A DNA stretch of 64,000 bases from JAJZQZ01 sp963790415 (GCA_963790415.1 CAWBOK010000008.1:62001-126000), one strand, 5' to 3'; counted from the first letter of the stretch, positions 35,195 through 44,462 are shown. Numbers and translations: made by a program. Notes: a model not told the origin generated them from the letters alone.

Positions 35195-36741
35195 TCACGC
35201 GCGGGTGAGCCAGCCCTGCACGGCGGCCTCGACGCCTCCGCGGGTGCCCTCGACCGTCTGCGCGAAGCGCTCGGGCAGGTGCGCCAGTTCGGCCAGCGGA
35301 CCGGGTACGGTTTCGGCGGGGGCGAGGCGCTGCACGGCGGCCAAGAGCTCCAGGCCGGTCAGGTGGGAAGCGCCCGGCGGCAGTGGTTCGCCGTACGGGA
35401 CGCGATGCAGTGCCTTGTAGACGTCGGCGCCGAACTTGGCCCAATGGGCGGTCGACACCACCAGCATGGGAGCGTCGCCCCGATTCCGGTCCGCCGCGTC
35501 CCAGGCTACGGCGGTGTGGGGATCGAGAAGGTAGCCGTGACGGTCGAAGACCTCTTTGATCACGTAGAGGCTGCGGTCGTTGGTCACGTAGTCGCCTACG
35601 AAGAGGTCTCCGAGTGCGGCGAACGTGTCATCGTCGACCTCGAACACGCCCGTGGCCGAGAGGTCGGCCATCCATCCGTTCACGCGCTCGGGATCGCGGC
35701 AGAGTTCGTAGAGAAGCCGCTCGAGGTTCGACGAGATGAGGATATCCATGGACGGGGAAGGGGTGGTCACGAACTCCCGGTCGGCGATGTCGTACACGCC
35801 GCTGCCGATGAAGTCGGCCAGCACGTTGTTCTCGTTCGAGGCGCACACCAGGCGGCCCAGCGGAACGCCCATCCGCTTCGCGTAGTAGGCGGCGAGAATG
35901 TTGCCGAAGTTGCCGGTGGGCACGCACACGTCGAGCGGATTCCCGGGCGCCACCGCGCCCCGGGCGGCCATGTCCGCATACGCGCTCACGTAGTAGACGA
36001 TCTGGGGCAGCAACCGTCCCCAGTTGATGGAGTTCGCCGAGGAGAGTTCGATGTGGTCGCTGTCGCGCAGCGCGTTGCTGAAGTCGGCGTCGTTGAAGGC
36101 GGCCTTGACCGCGTTCTGGCAGTCGTCGAAGTTCCCTCGTACCCCGAAGACGGCCACGTTGCCGCCGCGCTGTGTGACCATCTGTTTGCGTTGGATGTCG
36201 GATACACCATCGGCCGGGTAGAAGACGGCGATGCGGGTGCTCTCTCGGTCGGCGAAGCCCTCCAGGGCGGCTTTGCCCGTGTCGCCCGAGGTGGCCACCA
36301 GCACCAGATAGTCGGGCGCGTCATCACCTGCTGCGCGCCGCATGGCGATAGCCTCGGAGAAGAAGTGCGGCATGCACTGTAGTGCCATGTCCTTGAACGC
36401 GGACGTGGGGCCGTGCCACAACTCGAGTACGTGCAGTCCCGGAGTCACATCCACCACCGGAGCGATCTCGGCGTGGTCGAAGTTCGACGCCGAACGCCTG
36501 CGACATCAACGCATCGATGCGCGCCTCCGGCACGTCGACCCCGAAGCAGACGGAAGATGTGTGCCGCCCGCTCGTGGTACGCGAGTTCCGCTAGGCCAAC
36601 CACCTCCGAGAGGCCCATGGCAGGCAGACCGTCGGGCACGTAGAGCCCACCACCGCGCGCGATGCCTTTGATGACAACTTCGGTGAAGGTGGGGTGTGTG
36701 GGATCGAGGCCGCGGGTGTCGTGGTAGCGGATGATGTCCAT
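35195..36741 (-). CDS. thrC: threonine synthase (frame-broken twice near the N-terminus)
   Basis: A PLP-dependent enzyme that converts O-phosphohomoserine to threonine. YHDTRG at the start, ARGGGLYVPD, GPTSAFKDMA (with PLP Lys), ATSGDTGKAA and GNFGNILAAYYAK are all diagnostic of the long (fungal/proteobacterial) class. The first 65 residues, the next 20 and the remainder lie in three frames. Removing one G near 36540 and one C near 36482 gives one 514-residue protein of normal length. ATG at 36741. As thrC is normally essential for prototrophy, sequence errors are the simpler explanation. Confidence 0.9.
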
Positions 36742-36943
36742 GGCTCCATGGTAGCAGGGCCGTCGCGCGGAGTACCACTCACCCGCCCACGTCGCACGGC
36801 GCCAACTCGGCCGCGCGGATGGTGTCGGGGCGGGCTTGATTCCCATTCCCCTTGTGCCTACAGTGGGCGCGGTGAACGCGCGACTCCGGCGGATTGCGTG
36901 AGGGGCCGGCGCGAAATGTGGTGAGGCAGAGAAGCGGGGGCAC

Positions 36944-38155
36944 ATGAGCGTCTTGTTCGAACCATTCTGCATCGGATCTCTCGAGGTCAAGAACCGGTTC
37001 GTCAGGTCGGCCACGTACGAAGGCCGGGGAGACGGGAGCGGCGGCGTGACCGAGAAGGCGCTCGCCCACTATCGGACCTTGGGTCGGGGAGGGATCGGGA
37101 CCATCATCACCGGGGTCATGTACGTCCGGCAGGACGGCAAGGGCGCCCCCTCTGCCCTGGGCATCGATCGCGACGAGTTGATACCCGGCCTCCGCCGGCT
37201 GGCGGACGCGATGAAGACCGATGGCAGCCGCGCCGTCTTCCAGCTGCATCATGCTGGGGGACAGGCACTCAAACGGATCACCGGGAGTCCTCCCCGCAGT
37301 CCTTCGGCCGAACGCCGAGGTCGTTTCCTACGCATGATGTCGGGCACGCGGTCGCCGCTTTCGGCCGACGATATTCGGCAGCTTGCGATTGATTTCGGGT
37401 CTGCCGCCCGCCGGGCCAGAGAGGCGGGTGCCGATGCGGTGCAGCTCCACGCCGCGCACGGCTATCTCTTGAGCGAGTTCCTCTCGCCCTACCACAACCG
37501 CCGCGACGACGACTACGGCCGCGACGTCGACGGTCGCTACCGGCTTCTTGGCGAGGTCATCGGGGCGGTGCGCGCCGAGGTCGGCTCCGACTTCCCGGTG
37601 CTCGTCAAGATGAATATCGACGACGGCACGCCCGAACCCGGCATGACCCCCGAACTGGCCGCCGCGTACGCCGCCCGCATGGTCCAGGACGGCGTCGACT
37701 GCCTCGAGATCAGCGCCGGCGCCACCATCGGAGCCCCCTTCGTCATGTGCCGGGGCGAAGCGCACACCGAGGATTTCGCCAGTGTCGCTCCCTGGCCGGT
37801 CAGCCGCCTGCTCGGGCGCACCATCGCGGCGACGCCCCAGCCGCCGTTCGTCGAGGCGTACAGCGGAGAACGCATCGCCCCGGTGAAGGCCGCGCTCGGG
37901 GACGTTCCTCTGGCGCTCGTGGGAGGCATGCGGTCGCTGTCGGCGATGCAGGTGTGCGTCGCCGGCGGCACGGCCGACCTTGTCTCGATGTCCCGCCCGC
38001 TGGTGCGCGAGCCGGGGCTGATCACCAAGTTCATGGCCGATCCGACCACCGTCCCGGCGTGCATCTCTTGCAACCGGTGCCTCGCCGCCTGCTACCACGA
38101 CATGCCGATCCGCTGCTACGTCAACGGGCTTCCGAAGAAGCGCGGGCGCGACTAG
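36944..38155 (+). CDS. NADH:flavin oxidoreductase (Old Yellow Enzyme family)
   Basis: 403 residues of TIM-barrel type: KNRFVRSATYEG at the start, FQLHHAGGQA, GADAVQLHAAHGYLLSEFLSP (substrate His-x-x-His region) and YHNRRDDDYGRD. The C-terminus carries ACISCNRCLAACYH, a Cys set like that binding a [4Fe-4S] cluster in the 2,4-dienoyl-CoA reductase-like subgroup, but without the following NAD-binding domain. It probably reduces an activated C=C bond. It precedes, on the opposite strand, a small SDR/SRPBCC operon. Confidence 0.9.
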   Translation: MSVLFEPFCIGSLEVKNRFVRSATYEGRGDGSGGVTEKALAHYRTLGRGGIGTIITGVMYVRQDGKGAPSALGIDRDELIPGLRRLADAMKTDGSRAVFQLHHAGGQALKRITGSPPRSPSAERRGRFLRMMSGTRSPLSADDIRQLAIDFGSAARRAREAGADAVQLHAAHGYLLSEFLSPYHNRRDDDYGRDVDGRYRLLGEVIGAVRAEVGSDFPVLVKMNIDDGTPEPGMTPELAAAYAARMVQDGVDCLEISAGATIGAPFVMCRGEAHTEDFASVAPWPVSRLLGRTIAATPQPPFVEAYSGERIAPVKAALGDVPLALVGGMRSLSAMQVCVAGGTADLVSMSRPLVREPGLITKFMADPTTVPACISCNRCLAACYHDMPIRCYVNGLPKKRGRD

Positions 38156-38189
38156 TGCCAGGGCCTCGACGGGGCGTCGATCAGGGGCT

Positions 38190-39014
38190 CTACCGTGCGG
38201 TGTTGCCCCCGTCCACGGCCAAGATCGCTCCTGTGACGTACGACGAATCGTCGGCGGCGAGGAACAGCACGGCCTTGGCGATCTCCTCCACCGACGCTAC
38301 CCGGCCCATGGGCAGACCCCTCGCGCTCTCTTCGAGGGCCCGTTTCCTCTCCACGCCTCCGGAACCCCTGTAGTATCCATCCTCGACCCATCGCTCCACG
38401 AACGTGTCGCCCGGGCACACGGCGTTGATGCGGATATTCTCCCGGGCGTGGTCCATCGCCATGGCCCGCGTCAACTGGATCACGGCACCCTTGCTTGCGC
38501 AGTAGGCTACGGCATCCCGTGCTCCCACCAGGCCCCAATCGGAGGCGTTGTTGACGATGGCGCCTCCGCCTCGTGCGCGCAGATGGGGGAGTACCAGGCG
38601 GCTCATGCGCCATACGGCCCGGACGTTGAGCTCGAAGGTGGCCGCCCAATCCTCCTCTGAGGTGTCTTCTGCACTGCCCCCGATGACGATCCCGGCGTTG
38701 TTGAACAGTATGTCCAACCGCCCGTAGTGCTTCACGGCGGAGTCCACCGCGCGTCGGCAGTCTTCCTCCCGGGTGTGATCCGCGGGGAAGAAGGTGGCAT
38801 CTCCCCCCGACGACGCGATCTCATCTACCAGTGAGGCGCCCTTGTCGGCCCGCCGACCGGTGAAGGCCACAGCCGCCCCGTGTCTGGCTAGCAGGATCGC
38901 CGTGGCCCTACCGATGCCCGATGTAGCGCCGGTTATCAGGGCGACCTTGCCCCGGAGCCTGCCCGGTGTTGAGTCGTCAGGGGTTGCGGGAGGGTCGAAT
39001 CGGGACGAAGTCAT
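38190..39014 (-). CDS. short-chain dehydrogenase/reductase (SDR)
   Basis: 274 residues of the classical SDR family: TGATSGIGRA (cofactor binding), a TGRR at the end of the second strand (suggesting NADP), NNAGI, a catalytic Ser in NNASDWG, YCASK (Tyr and Lys), and a C-terminal VTGAILAVDGG. It oxidises or reduces an alcohol/ketone. The start ATG overlaps the SRPBCC stop as ATGA, so the two are translated together. A much longer ORF in this frame, reaching to 41213, is a read-through and not a real fusion. Confidence 0.92.
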   Translation of the reverse strand: MTSSRFDPPATPDDSTPGRLRGKVALITGATSGIGRATAILLARHGAAVAFTGRRADKGASLVDEIASSGGDATFFPADHTREEDCRRAVDSAVKHYGRLDILFNNAGIVIGGSAEDTSEEDWAATFELNVRAVWRMSRLVLPHLRARGGGAIVNNASDWGLVGARDAVAYCASKGAVIQLTRAMAMDHARENIRINAVCPGDTFVERWVEDGYYRGSGGVERKRALEESARGLPMGRVASVEEIAKAVLFLAADDSSYVTGAILAVDGGNTAR

Positions 39015-39607
39015 CCTGCTACATCCCCTCTCTCGGGCGACCGGACATTTGGATGCTCGAGTGGACGGTCCGCCGTGAGACGCTTCGGTGGGTAGAGCTC
39101 GGCCACCTGGCGGAACCGGTAGGAGAAGACCGCCCGCAACTGGATCGCGACCGCGAACCCCGCCAGGCGCCCCAGGGCGCCGAAGGGGAGCCGGTAGTCG
39201 ACCCGGTCCTCCATGAGGGTCGCGCCGTCTGGAGTCGGTTCGAACCGGTGGGTGTGGATCCACGTACGGTAGGGACCCGCGATCTGTTCGTCGACGAACC
39301 CCCGGCCCGGGTCGAGCCGCAGGATCCGGGTCTTCCAGCGCAAGGGGATGCCGAAGAGCCGCAGTCGGTACTCCAGAAGATCGCCGGTCACGAGCCTCCG
39401 CTCGGGCGCCTCGAGGATATGAAAGCCCAGCCAACCGGGGGTGATGTCTTCGAGGTTCTGGGCCGATTCGAAGAAGGGGAAGACCTCGGCCACGGGGCGG
39501 GGGATCAGCTGTCGCTGCCGGATGGGGGAACGGCCCGGACGCCACGTTGCTGCGCGCGGTACGTGGTGCGAGTCTGCGCATGGGACGGTGCCTGTTCGCT
39601 GGGCCAT
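39011..39607 (-). CDS. SRPBCC-fold ligand-binding protein
   Basis: The readable core (from RQRQLIPRPVAEVFPFFE) is a START/polyketide-cyclase-like fold with NLEDITPGWLGFHI, a VTGDLLEYRLRLFGIPLRW strand pair and a C-terminal helix. It binds a hydrophobic ligand and sometimes acts as a cyclase. The N-terminal start is doubtful: ATG at 39607 lacks a good ribosome binding site and adds about 30 residues that do not look like the family. It is coupled to the SDR by ATGA. Confidence 0.75.
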   Translation of the reverse strand: MAQRTGTVPCADSHHVPRAATWRPGRSPIRQRQLIPRPVAEVFPFFESAQNLEDITPGWLGFHILEAPERRLVTGDLLEYRLRLFGIPLRWKTRILRLDPGRGFVDEQIAGPYRTWIHTHRFEPTPDGATLMEDRVDYRLPFGALGRLAGFAVAIQLRAVFSYRFRQVAELYPPKRLTADRPLEHPNVRSPERGDVAG

Positions 39608-39821
39608 GTGTGGGAGGTGCCCACTGGGAGGGGGAGCGAAACGGGCAAGTCGTTCGGCGGAGGATGCCCAGGCAACGTGGGTCGTAGTGCAAGAACCCTC
39701 GCCGCTGGGTAGCACATAGCCGGAACGTCGCGCGGCCACGGCCGCGCTCGAGCCTCACACCAGTAGTCGGCCGGGCCCAACGAGCCCGCCGGCACACGTC
39801 GACCGGGAGGGTTGACCCACC

Positions 39822-41138
39822 ATGAAGGTACTCGTAATCGGCACAGGCGGCGTGGGCGAATGCGCGGCGACCATCGCTAAGCGTCGCGATCCCTCGGGTA
39901 GTTGGCTGCAGAAGTGCGTCATGTCCGATTACAGCGTGGAGCGGGCCACTCGGTTCTCGCAGAAGCTGAACGACCCACGCTTCCCCGCCGAGCAGGTGGA
40001 CGCCGGCAACGTCGCGCAGATGGTCGCATTGGCCAAGAAGCACGGCGTCGATCTGATCTTCAACGCGGTCGCTCCCAACTTCAACCAGGCCATCTTGGCG
40101 GCGGCCATCGAGGCGGGCACCGACTACATGGACACGGCCATGACGCTGTCGGAGCCACACCCGACCGATCCCTTCCGCCAATGTGGGTTGAAGCTGGGCG
40201 ATGAGGAGTTCCCCCTCGACGACGCGTTCGCCGCCAAGGGCCGGCTCGCGATGGTCGGCTGCGGTGTGGAGCCCGGCATGGCCGACCTCTTCGCCCGCTA
40301 CGGCGCCGACCACTTCTTCGACGAGGTGGAGGAGATCGGCATCCGCGACGGCTCCAACCTGGAGATCCCCGGTTTCAGCGGCATCAGCTTCGGCTTCTCC
40401 ATCTGGACCACCATCGAGGAGTGCACCAACCCGGCCATCGTCTGGGAAGCGGGCAAAGGCTGGTGCACCGTCCCGCCGTTCTCGGAGCCGGAGCCGTTCT
40501 GGCTTCCCGAAGGCATCGGGACGGTCGAGGTGGCCCACGTGGAGCATGAGGAGGTCATCTGCATCGGCCGCTCGGCCCACCTGCTGAAAGGCGTGAAGAA
40601 GGCCACCTTCAAGTACGCTCTGGGCGACGAGTTCATGAACGCCATGGAGGTCTTCAAGGCGGTCAACATGGACAACAAGGAGAAGATCCGGGTGGGCGAC
40701 GTCATGGTGGCGCCGCGCGACGTTCTCGCCGCCGCCGCGCCCGACCCTATGGAGATCGGCCGGCGCTACGTGGGCAAGACGGCGGCCGGCACCTGGATCA
40801 AGGGCAAGAAGGACGGACTCACGCGGGAGGTCTATCTTTACCAAGTGGCCGATAGCCAGGAGTGCGTGGAGAAGTACGACCAGCAGGTGGTGCAGGCGCA
40901 GACGGCCTTCACTCCCGTGATCCTCTGGGAACTCATGGCGGCCGGGAAGTGGGCGGGATACAAGGGTAACCCCACGAGCGGCGTTCGCTGTCCGGAGGAG
41001 TTCTCGGCCGATGATTTCGTGGCCCTGATGGCCGACTACGAGTTCCCGGGCGGGGTCCTGGAGATGGAGTCGGAGTACAAGCTGGCCCAGGATCGTGGGG
41101 CGCTGGTGGCGCCGGCGACCGCTGGGAGGCCGGCGTAG
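39822..41138 (+). CDS. saccharopine dehydrogenase-like NAD(P) oxidoreductase
   Basis: 438 residues: Rossmann nucleotide-binding start VLVIGTGGVGECAA, DLIFNAVAPNFNQAI, ATDYMD-like GTDYMDTAM, GCGVEPGMADLFARY, and a long C-terminal domain with GKKDGLTREVYLY. It resembles the saccharopine dehydrogenase/carboxynorspermidine synthase family, which forms or splits secondary amines from an amino group and an aldehyde. The actual substrate is not clear. ATG at 39822 has GGGAGG upstream. It is divergent from the SRPBCC/SDR operon. Confidence 0.88.
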   Translation: MKVLVIGTGGVGECAATIAKRRDPSGSWLQKCVMSDYSVERATRFSQKLNDPRFPAEQVDAGNVAQMVALAKKHGVDLIFNAVAPNFNQAILAAAIEAGTDYMDTAMTLSEPHPTDPFRQCGLKLGDEEFPLDDAFAAKGRLAMVGCGVEPGMADLFARYGADHFFDEVEEIGIRDGSNLEIPGFSGISFGFSIWTTIEECTNPAIVWEAGKGWCTVPPFSEPEPFWLPEGIGTVEVAHVEHEEVICIGRSAHLLKGVKKATFKYALGDEFMNAMEVFKAVNMDNKEKIRVGDVMVAPRDVLAAAAPDPMEIGRRYVGKTAAGTWIKGKKDGLTREVYLYQVADSQECVEKYDQQVVQAQTAFTPVILWELMAAGKWAGYKGNPTSGVRCPEEFSADDFVALMADYEFPGGVLEMESEYKLAQDRGALVAPATAGRPA

Positions 41139-41155
41139 GACCACGACGCCCTCCA

Positions 41156-41182
41156 CCACACGGCGCGCTGGAAGCCGTGTGG
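41156..41182 (+). terminator. 9-bp hairpin after the saccharopine dehydrogenase-like gene
   Basis: CCACACGGC and GCCGTGTGG form a perfect stem around a nine-base loop, 18 bases after the stop codon at 41138. There is no T-run, but the position fits transcript end protection or termination before the HicBA pair. Confidence 0.5.
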
Positions 41183-41379
41183 CAGGAACGTGAAGGGGAT
41201 ACAGTTCTTGCAAGTTTCGTTGCAGTTTATGACAAATGCAGTATCAGCAGGGCGACCTTGTATCCAGCAGGGTGGATGAACCCCGCTCGTGGCCGCAGCT
41301 GCGTGGTGTACGATGGTTCGTGGTGTTGCCCATTGGCACGCGTCCGCGACGTTCTCAGGTGGACTTGAAGGGAGGACCA

Positions 41380-41601
41380 ATGCATCTCACCGCGATCATT
41401 GAGCGCGAAGAGTCGGGTTTCGTAGCCCTGTGTCCGGAGTTGGATGTCGCCAGCCAGGGTGACTCTATCGAGGAAGCGACACGAAACCTCCGTGAAGCCG
41501 TTGAGCTGTTCCTCGAGTGCGCTGAACCGCTAGAAATCGAGGAGCGCTGGCGCGGCGAAGTGTACGTGACTCACTTCGAAGCTTCTCGTGGCGCGGCTTA
41601 G
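41380..41601 (+). CDS. hicB: HicB-family antitoxin
   Basis: 73 residues of the partial RNase-H-like HicB fold: LTAIIEREESGFVALCPELDVASQGDSI condenses the whole motif, followed by a helix EEATRNLREAVELF. There is no added DNA-binding domain, so autoregulation would need another site. ATG at 41380 has GGGAGGA upstream. It overlaps the toxin gene by 14 bases, giving the antitoxin-first order. Confidence 0.88.
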   Translation: MHLTAIIEREESGFVALCPELDVASQGDSIEEATRNLREAVELFLECAEPLEIEERWRGEVYVTHFEASRGAA

Positions 41602-41812
41602 AGTCCTTTCGGGCCGCGAGGTCTGCAACATCCTCGAGCGTTACGGTTTCGTGGAGGTCAGGCGACGCGGCAGCCATGTCGTCATGCAGAAGAGCGTTGG
41701 CGCGGAGACCGTCACCGTTCCCGTGCCCGACCACAGAGAACTCCGTGTTGGGACGCTACAGTCGATCATCCGTCAGTCAGAAGTGGCCCGAGCAGAGTTC
41801 GAAGAAGGGTGA
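41588..41812 (+). CDS. hicA: HicA-family mRNA interferase toxin
   Basis: 74 residues with a double-stranded-RNA-binding-like fold: SGREVCNILERYGF, RRRGSHVVMQ with the catalytic His, and a VPVPDHRELRVGTLQSIIRQ end, all typical of HicA. It cleaves mRNA when freed from HicB. It starts at GTG 41588 within the end of hicB. A type II toxin-antitoxin pair in a chromosomal setting. Confidence 0.9.
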   Translation: MARLRVLSGREVCNILERYGFVEVRRRGSHVVMQKSVGAETVTVPVPDHRELRVGTLQSIIRQSEVARAEFEEG

Positions 41813-41902
41813 TCGCGGGGGCCGGGCTGCGCGTCTTGGCTCCGTTGCTGCCGCTGCGTCGCTTGTAGCCGTTGACAGTGGCCCTTGAGAAGGGTGCGTG
41901 CC

Positions 41903-42406
41903 ATGAAAGCAGTCGTTGTCTACGAATCGCTGTGGGGCAACACCGCGGCTATCGCCAGGGCGATAGCCGAAGGCCTCGGTCCGGAGGCGCGAGTGCTCAC
42001 TACTTCAGAGGCCTACGGGGCGGCGATCGCCGACGCGCAACTCATCGTTGCGGGTGCGCCGGTGCTCGGCTTCAAACTTCCGACCGAGAAGATGCGGAGC
42101 AGCATCGCGGCCAACCCCGGCAAGGCCCCGGCCCCGCCCGATCTTTCGCACCCCTCGCTGCGCTCGTGGCTGGACGCTCTCCCCGCGGGGGCGGGCAGCT
42201 CGGCATCGTTCGAGACCCGCATCTGGTGGTCCCCCGGGGGGGCCACAGGGGCGATCGACGAAGCGCTGAAACTCAAGGGGTACGTCTCGGTGGCAGAAGG
42301 GGAGCGCTTCATCGTCAAGGGCAAGTATGGACCACTGCGCGACGGGGAGATCGAGCGGGCGCGTGCGTGGGGCGCCGAGCTGGCCGCTGCACTAGGAGGC
42401 TACTGA
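41903..42406 (+). CDS. flavodoxin domain protein
   Basis: 167 residues: VVVYESLWGNTAAIARAIA contains the FMN phosphate loop, LIVAGAPVLGF the second strand, and SASFETRIWWSPGGA is typical of the short flavodoxin-domain family found in actinobacteria. Probably a cytoplasmic FMN carrier. ATG at 41903 follows GAAGGG. Its stop codon lies inside copy 2 of the 159-bp repeat. Confidence 0.85.
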   Translation: MKAVVVYESLWGNTAAIARAIAEGLGPEARVLTTSEAYGAAIADAQLIVAGAPVLGFKLPTEKMRSSIAANPGKAPAPPDLSHPSLRSWLDALPAGAGSSASFETRIWWSPGGATGAIDEALKLKGYVSVAEGERFIVKGKYGPLRDGEIERARAWGAELAAALGGY

Positions 42407-42555
42407 AAAGCGAAGCCTTGGCCCCCAGAGTGCACTGGGCGGTGCGATACGGCGTCCTCGGTCGCGCCCGTAGCGCTGCTACGAGCGCTCCCTGCGTCCT
42501 TGCCTCGCACTCAGCGCAAGCGCTCTGAAGGCGAAGCATCATTTTTCAGCAGCCT
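42397..42555. repeat. 159-bp interspersed repeat, copy 2, between convergent genes
   Basis: Starts AGGCTACTGAAAA and ends TTTTCAGCAGCCT. In between it shares GCGAAGCCTTGGCCCCCAG, GGCGTCCTCGGTCGCGC, the hairpin CGTAGCGCTGCTACG and GCGTCCTTG with copy 1 read in reverse. It lies between the stop of the flavodoxin gene (which it contains) and the end of the minus-strand DUF523 gene at 42599. Confidence 0.85.
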
Positions 42556-42598
42556 GCTGGGGTTGCCGAAGACGTAGCCCTCCTGGACGTCGTCCCGG

Positions 42599-43543
42599 CT
42601 ACACGTGATTGCGCAGCTTGAGTTCCAGCGGGTGGGGATGCAGGTAGACCTGCTCGGCCAGATACGGTTCCTCGAACCGGCGCACGTAGTGGTTGAGTAG
42701 CGTGATCGGCACGATCAACGGTACCAGCCCCGCTCGATAGGTCTCGATGACTTCCAGCAATTCCTGCTTTTCGTCGGCCGTCAGGTCGCGCTTGAAGTAG
42801 CCCATGATGTGGTGCAGCACGTTGACGTGCCTGCGTGGCGTGGCCCGGAGCGCCAGCGCCTCGAGCAGCAATCCCTGGTACGTGTTGAGGAGTTCCCCCA
42901 ACTCGCGGGCCTTGGCGTCCGCTACCAGCGGCCCCGTCGCACGATAGTGCTCGGGGCTGTGCGCCATCAGCAGCAGCTTGTGCATGCTGTGGAAGCGGAC
43001 CAGCGCTGCGCGGCTCGGACTGCGCACCACCTGTTCCCGCCAGCGTTTGAGCGCGAACACGCGTTCGATGAAGTTCTCCCGGATGTCGGGGTCGTTGAGG
43101 CGCCCCTCCTCCTCCACGGGAAGCGCGGGAAAGTGCTCCACGAAGGCCCGGGCGAACATCCCGATTCCTTTCCTGACGGGCATGCCGCTCTTCGCGTACA
43201 CCTTCACGCGCATGAGTCCGCTGCTGGGGGAGTCCTTCTTGAAGATGAAGCCGCACAGGTCTTCGGCCTCTAGTTCTCGTACGCGGCGCTCCGCCCAGCC
43301 GGTCATCAGGTCGGTGCGGTCCTCGTGTGTACGCACGGTCACCAGGCGCGGGCACCCGGGGTCACCGATCAGTCGCATCGCTTCCCGGGGCACGCCCAGG
43401 CCGGCCTCGGCCTCGGGGCATACCGGCACGTACTCCACGAACCGGCCGAGTCCTTCCACCAGGAACTGGTCGAGCTTGTGACCGCCGTCGTAGCGCACGG
43501 GCTGTCCCAAGAGGCAGGCACTCACTCCCAGGCGGATAGTCAT
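42599..43543 (-). CDS. DUF523 (TudS-like) and DUF1722 two-domain protein
   Basis: 314 residues. The N-terminal DUF523 domain (about 1-150) has GVSACLLGQPVRYDGGHK, VPVCPEAEAGLG and CGFIFKKDSPSSG; its conserved Cys are like those that hold the Fe-S cluster in thiouracil desulfidase TudS. The C-terminal DUF1722 domain (about 190-310) has HSMHKLLLMAHS and LHHIMGYFK and is helical. Proteins with both domains (YbgA/YbgA-like) have no established role. Start ATG at 43543. Confidence 0.9.
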   Translation of the reverse strand: MTIRLGVSACLLGQPVRYDGGHKLDQFLVEGLGRFVEYVPVCPEAEAGLGVPREAMRLIGDPGCPRLVTVRTHEDRTDLMTGWAERRVRELEAEDLCGFIFKKDSPSSGLMRVKVYAKSGMPVRKGIGMFARAFVEHFPALPVEEEGRLNDPDIRENFIERVFALKRWREQVVRSPSRAALVRFHSMHKLLLMAHSPEHYRATGPLVADAKARELGELLNTYQGLLLEALALRATPRRHVNVLHHIMGYFKRDLTADEKQELLEVIETYRAGLVPLIVPITLLNHYVRRFEEPYLAEQVYLHPHPLELKLRNHV

Positions 43544-43727
43544 GGGTTCACGTGGCGCCCGCGCAGCCGTGGGTGAACGATACAGAACACGGGTCCTCCG
43601 TCGTGTGCGTGGAGACGCCGGGCGTCCGCCCGATTCGAACCAGTATAGTGGTCGGCCTGGTCTTTGTCGCCGGTGGCGCCAGGCAGTAGGATGGTCGGTA
43701 GATGTCCCGGCGTGAAGGAGGCAGTAG

Positions 43728-44462
43728 GTGTCAGAGGAGTTCTGGTCTCATTGGGCCTGGCCGCTCGCCACGGCGGTACTCGGCTTCGTGTACGCAGGGC
43801 TGGTCTTCCGCCAGTGGCTGAAGCGGCGCCAGCCGCATCAGCTGGCCTGGGCGATCGGCCTGCTCTTCTATGCGGTAGCGGCGGTCATGGAGGCGGTGTC
43901 GGAGTATCAGGGCCACTGGGATCCACTCGTCTACCGTTTCTACATCGTGCTGGCCGCGTCCCTGGTGGGGTTCCTGGGTCTCGGCACTCTCTACTTGATG
44001 ACGCGCCGCCGGAAGTGGGGCGATAGGTACCTGATCTTCAACCTGGTCTGCCTGGCGATCTTTCTCTACGGAGCGCTGACCGTGACGCTCGATGCGAGCA
44101 AGTTGGTGCCCGGCATTACCGTGGGCGGTCAAGCTCTTGGCCCCAGCCTCTCGTTTCCCCGGGTCATGTCGTTGGTCTTCAATATCCCCGGTTCGATCCT
44201 GCTACTCGGGGGAGCGGTGCTCTCCGCTTATCGGTTCGCGCGGAAGCGGGAGTACAAGTATCGGATGTGGGGCAACATGATGATCGCCGCGGGCACGCTG
44301 ATCATCGCCTTCGCCGGTTCCCGGGCGCGCCTGGGCAACACAGCCGGGCTCTATCCGGCGGAGATGGTGGCGTCGGCGCTCTTGCTGGCCGGTTTCCTCA
44401 CCGCGAGCACGCTGGACAAGGGCGCCCGCGCGATCCGCGACCGCATCGCGAGCCGGGAGTGA
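43728..44462 (+). CDS. seven-helix membrane protein of unknown function
   Basis: 244 residues with about seven transmembrane helices and short loops with basic residues on the predicted cytoplasmic side (RQWLKRRQ, TRRRKWGDR, RFARKREYKYR). No His-kinase or enzyme domain follows. GTG at 43728 follows GAAGGAGG. It overlaps the EamA transporter by GTGA, and that gene in turn overlaps the dehalogenase-like gene, so the three form one translationally coupled operon. A helper or membrane-anchor role for the Fe-S protein is possible but unproven. Confidence 0.7.
   Translation: MSEEFWSHWAWPLATAVLGFVYAGLVFRQWLKRRQPHQLAWAIGLLFYAVAAVMEAVSEYQGHWDPLVYRFYIVLAASLVGFLGLGTLYLMTRRRKWGDRYLIFNLVCLAIFLYGALTVTLDASKLVPGITVGGQALGPSLSFPRVMSLVFNIPGSILLLGGAVLSAYRFARKREYKYRMWGNMMIAAGTLIIAFAGSRARLGNTAGLYPAEMVASALLLAGFLTASTLDKGARAIRDRIASRE

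Noticed and set aside
38190..41213. A 1007-codon minus-strand frame covering the SDR and most of the saccharopine-dehydrogenase-like gene
   Set aside because: Only the first 275 codons from the 3' end resemble protein. The rest is the antisense of a clear gene and is Arg/His/Pro-rich, as expected of a shadow frame in GC-rich DNA.
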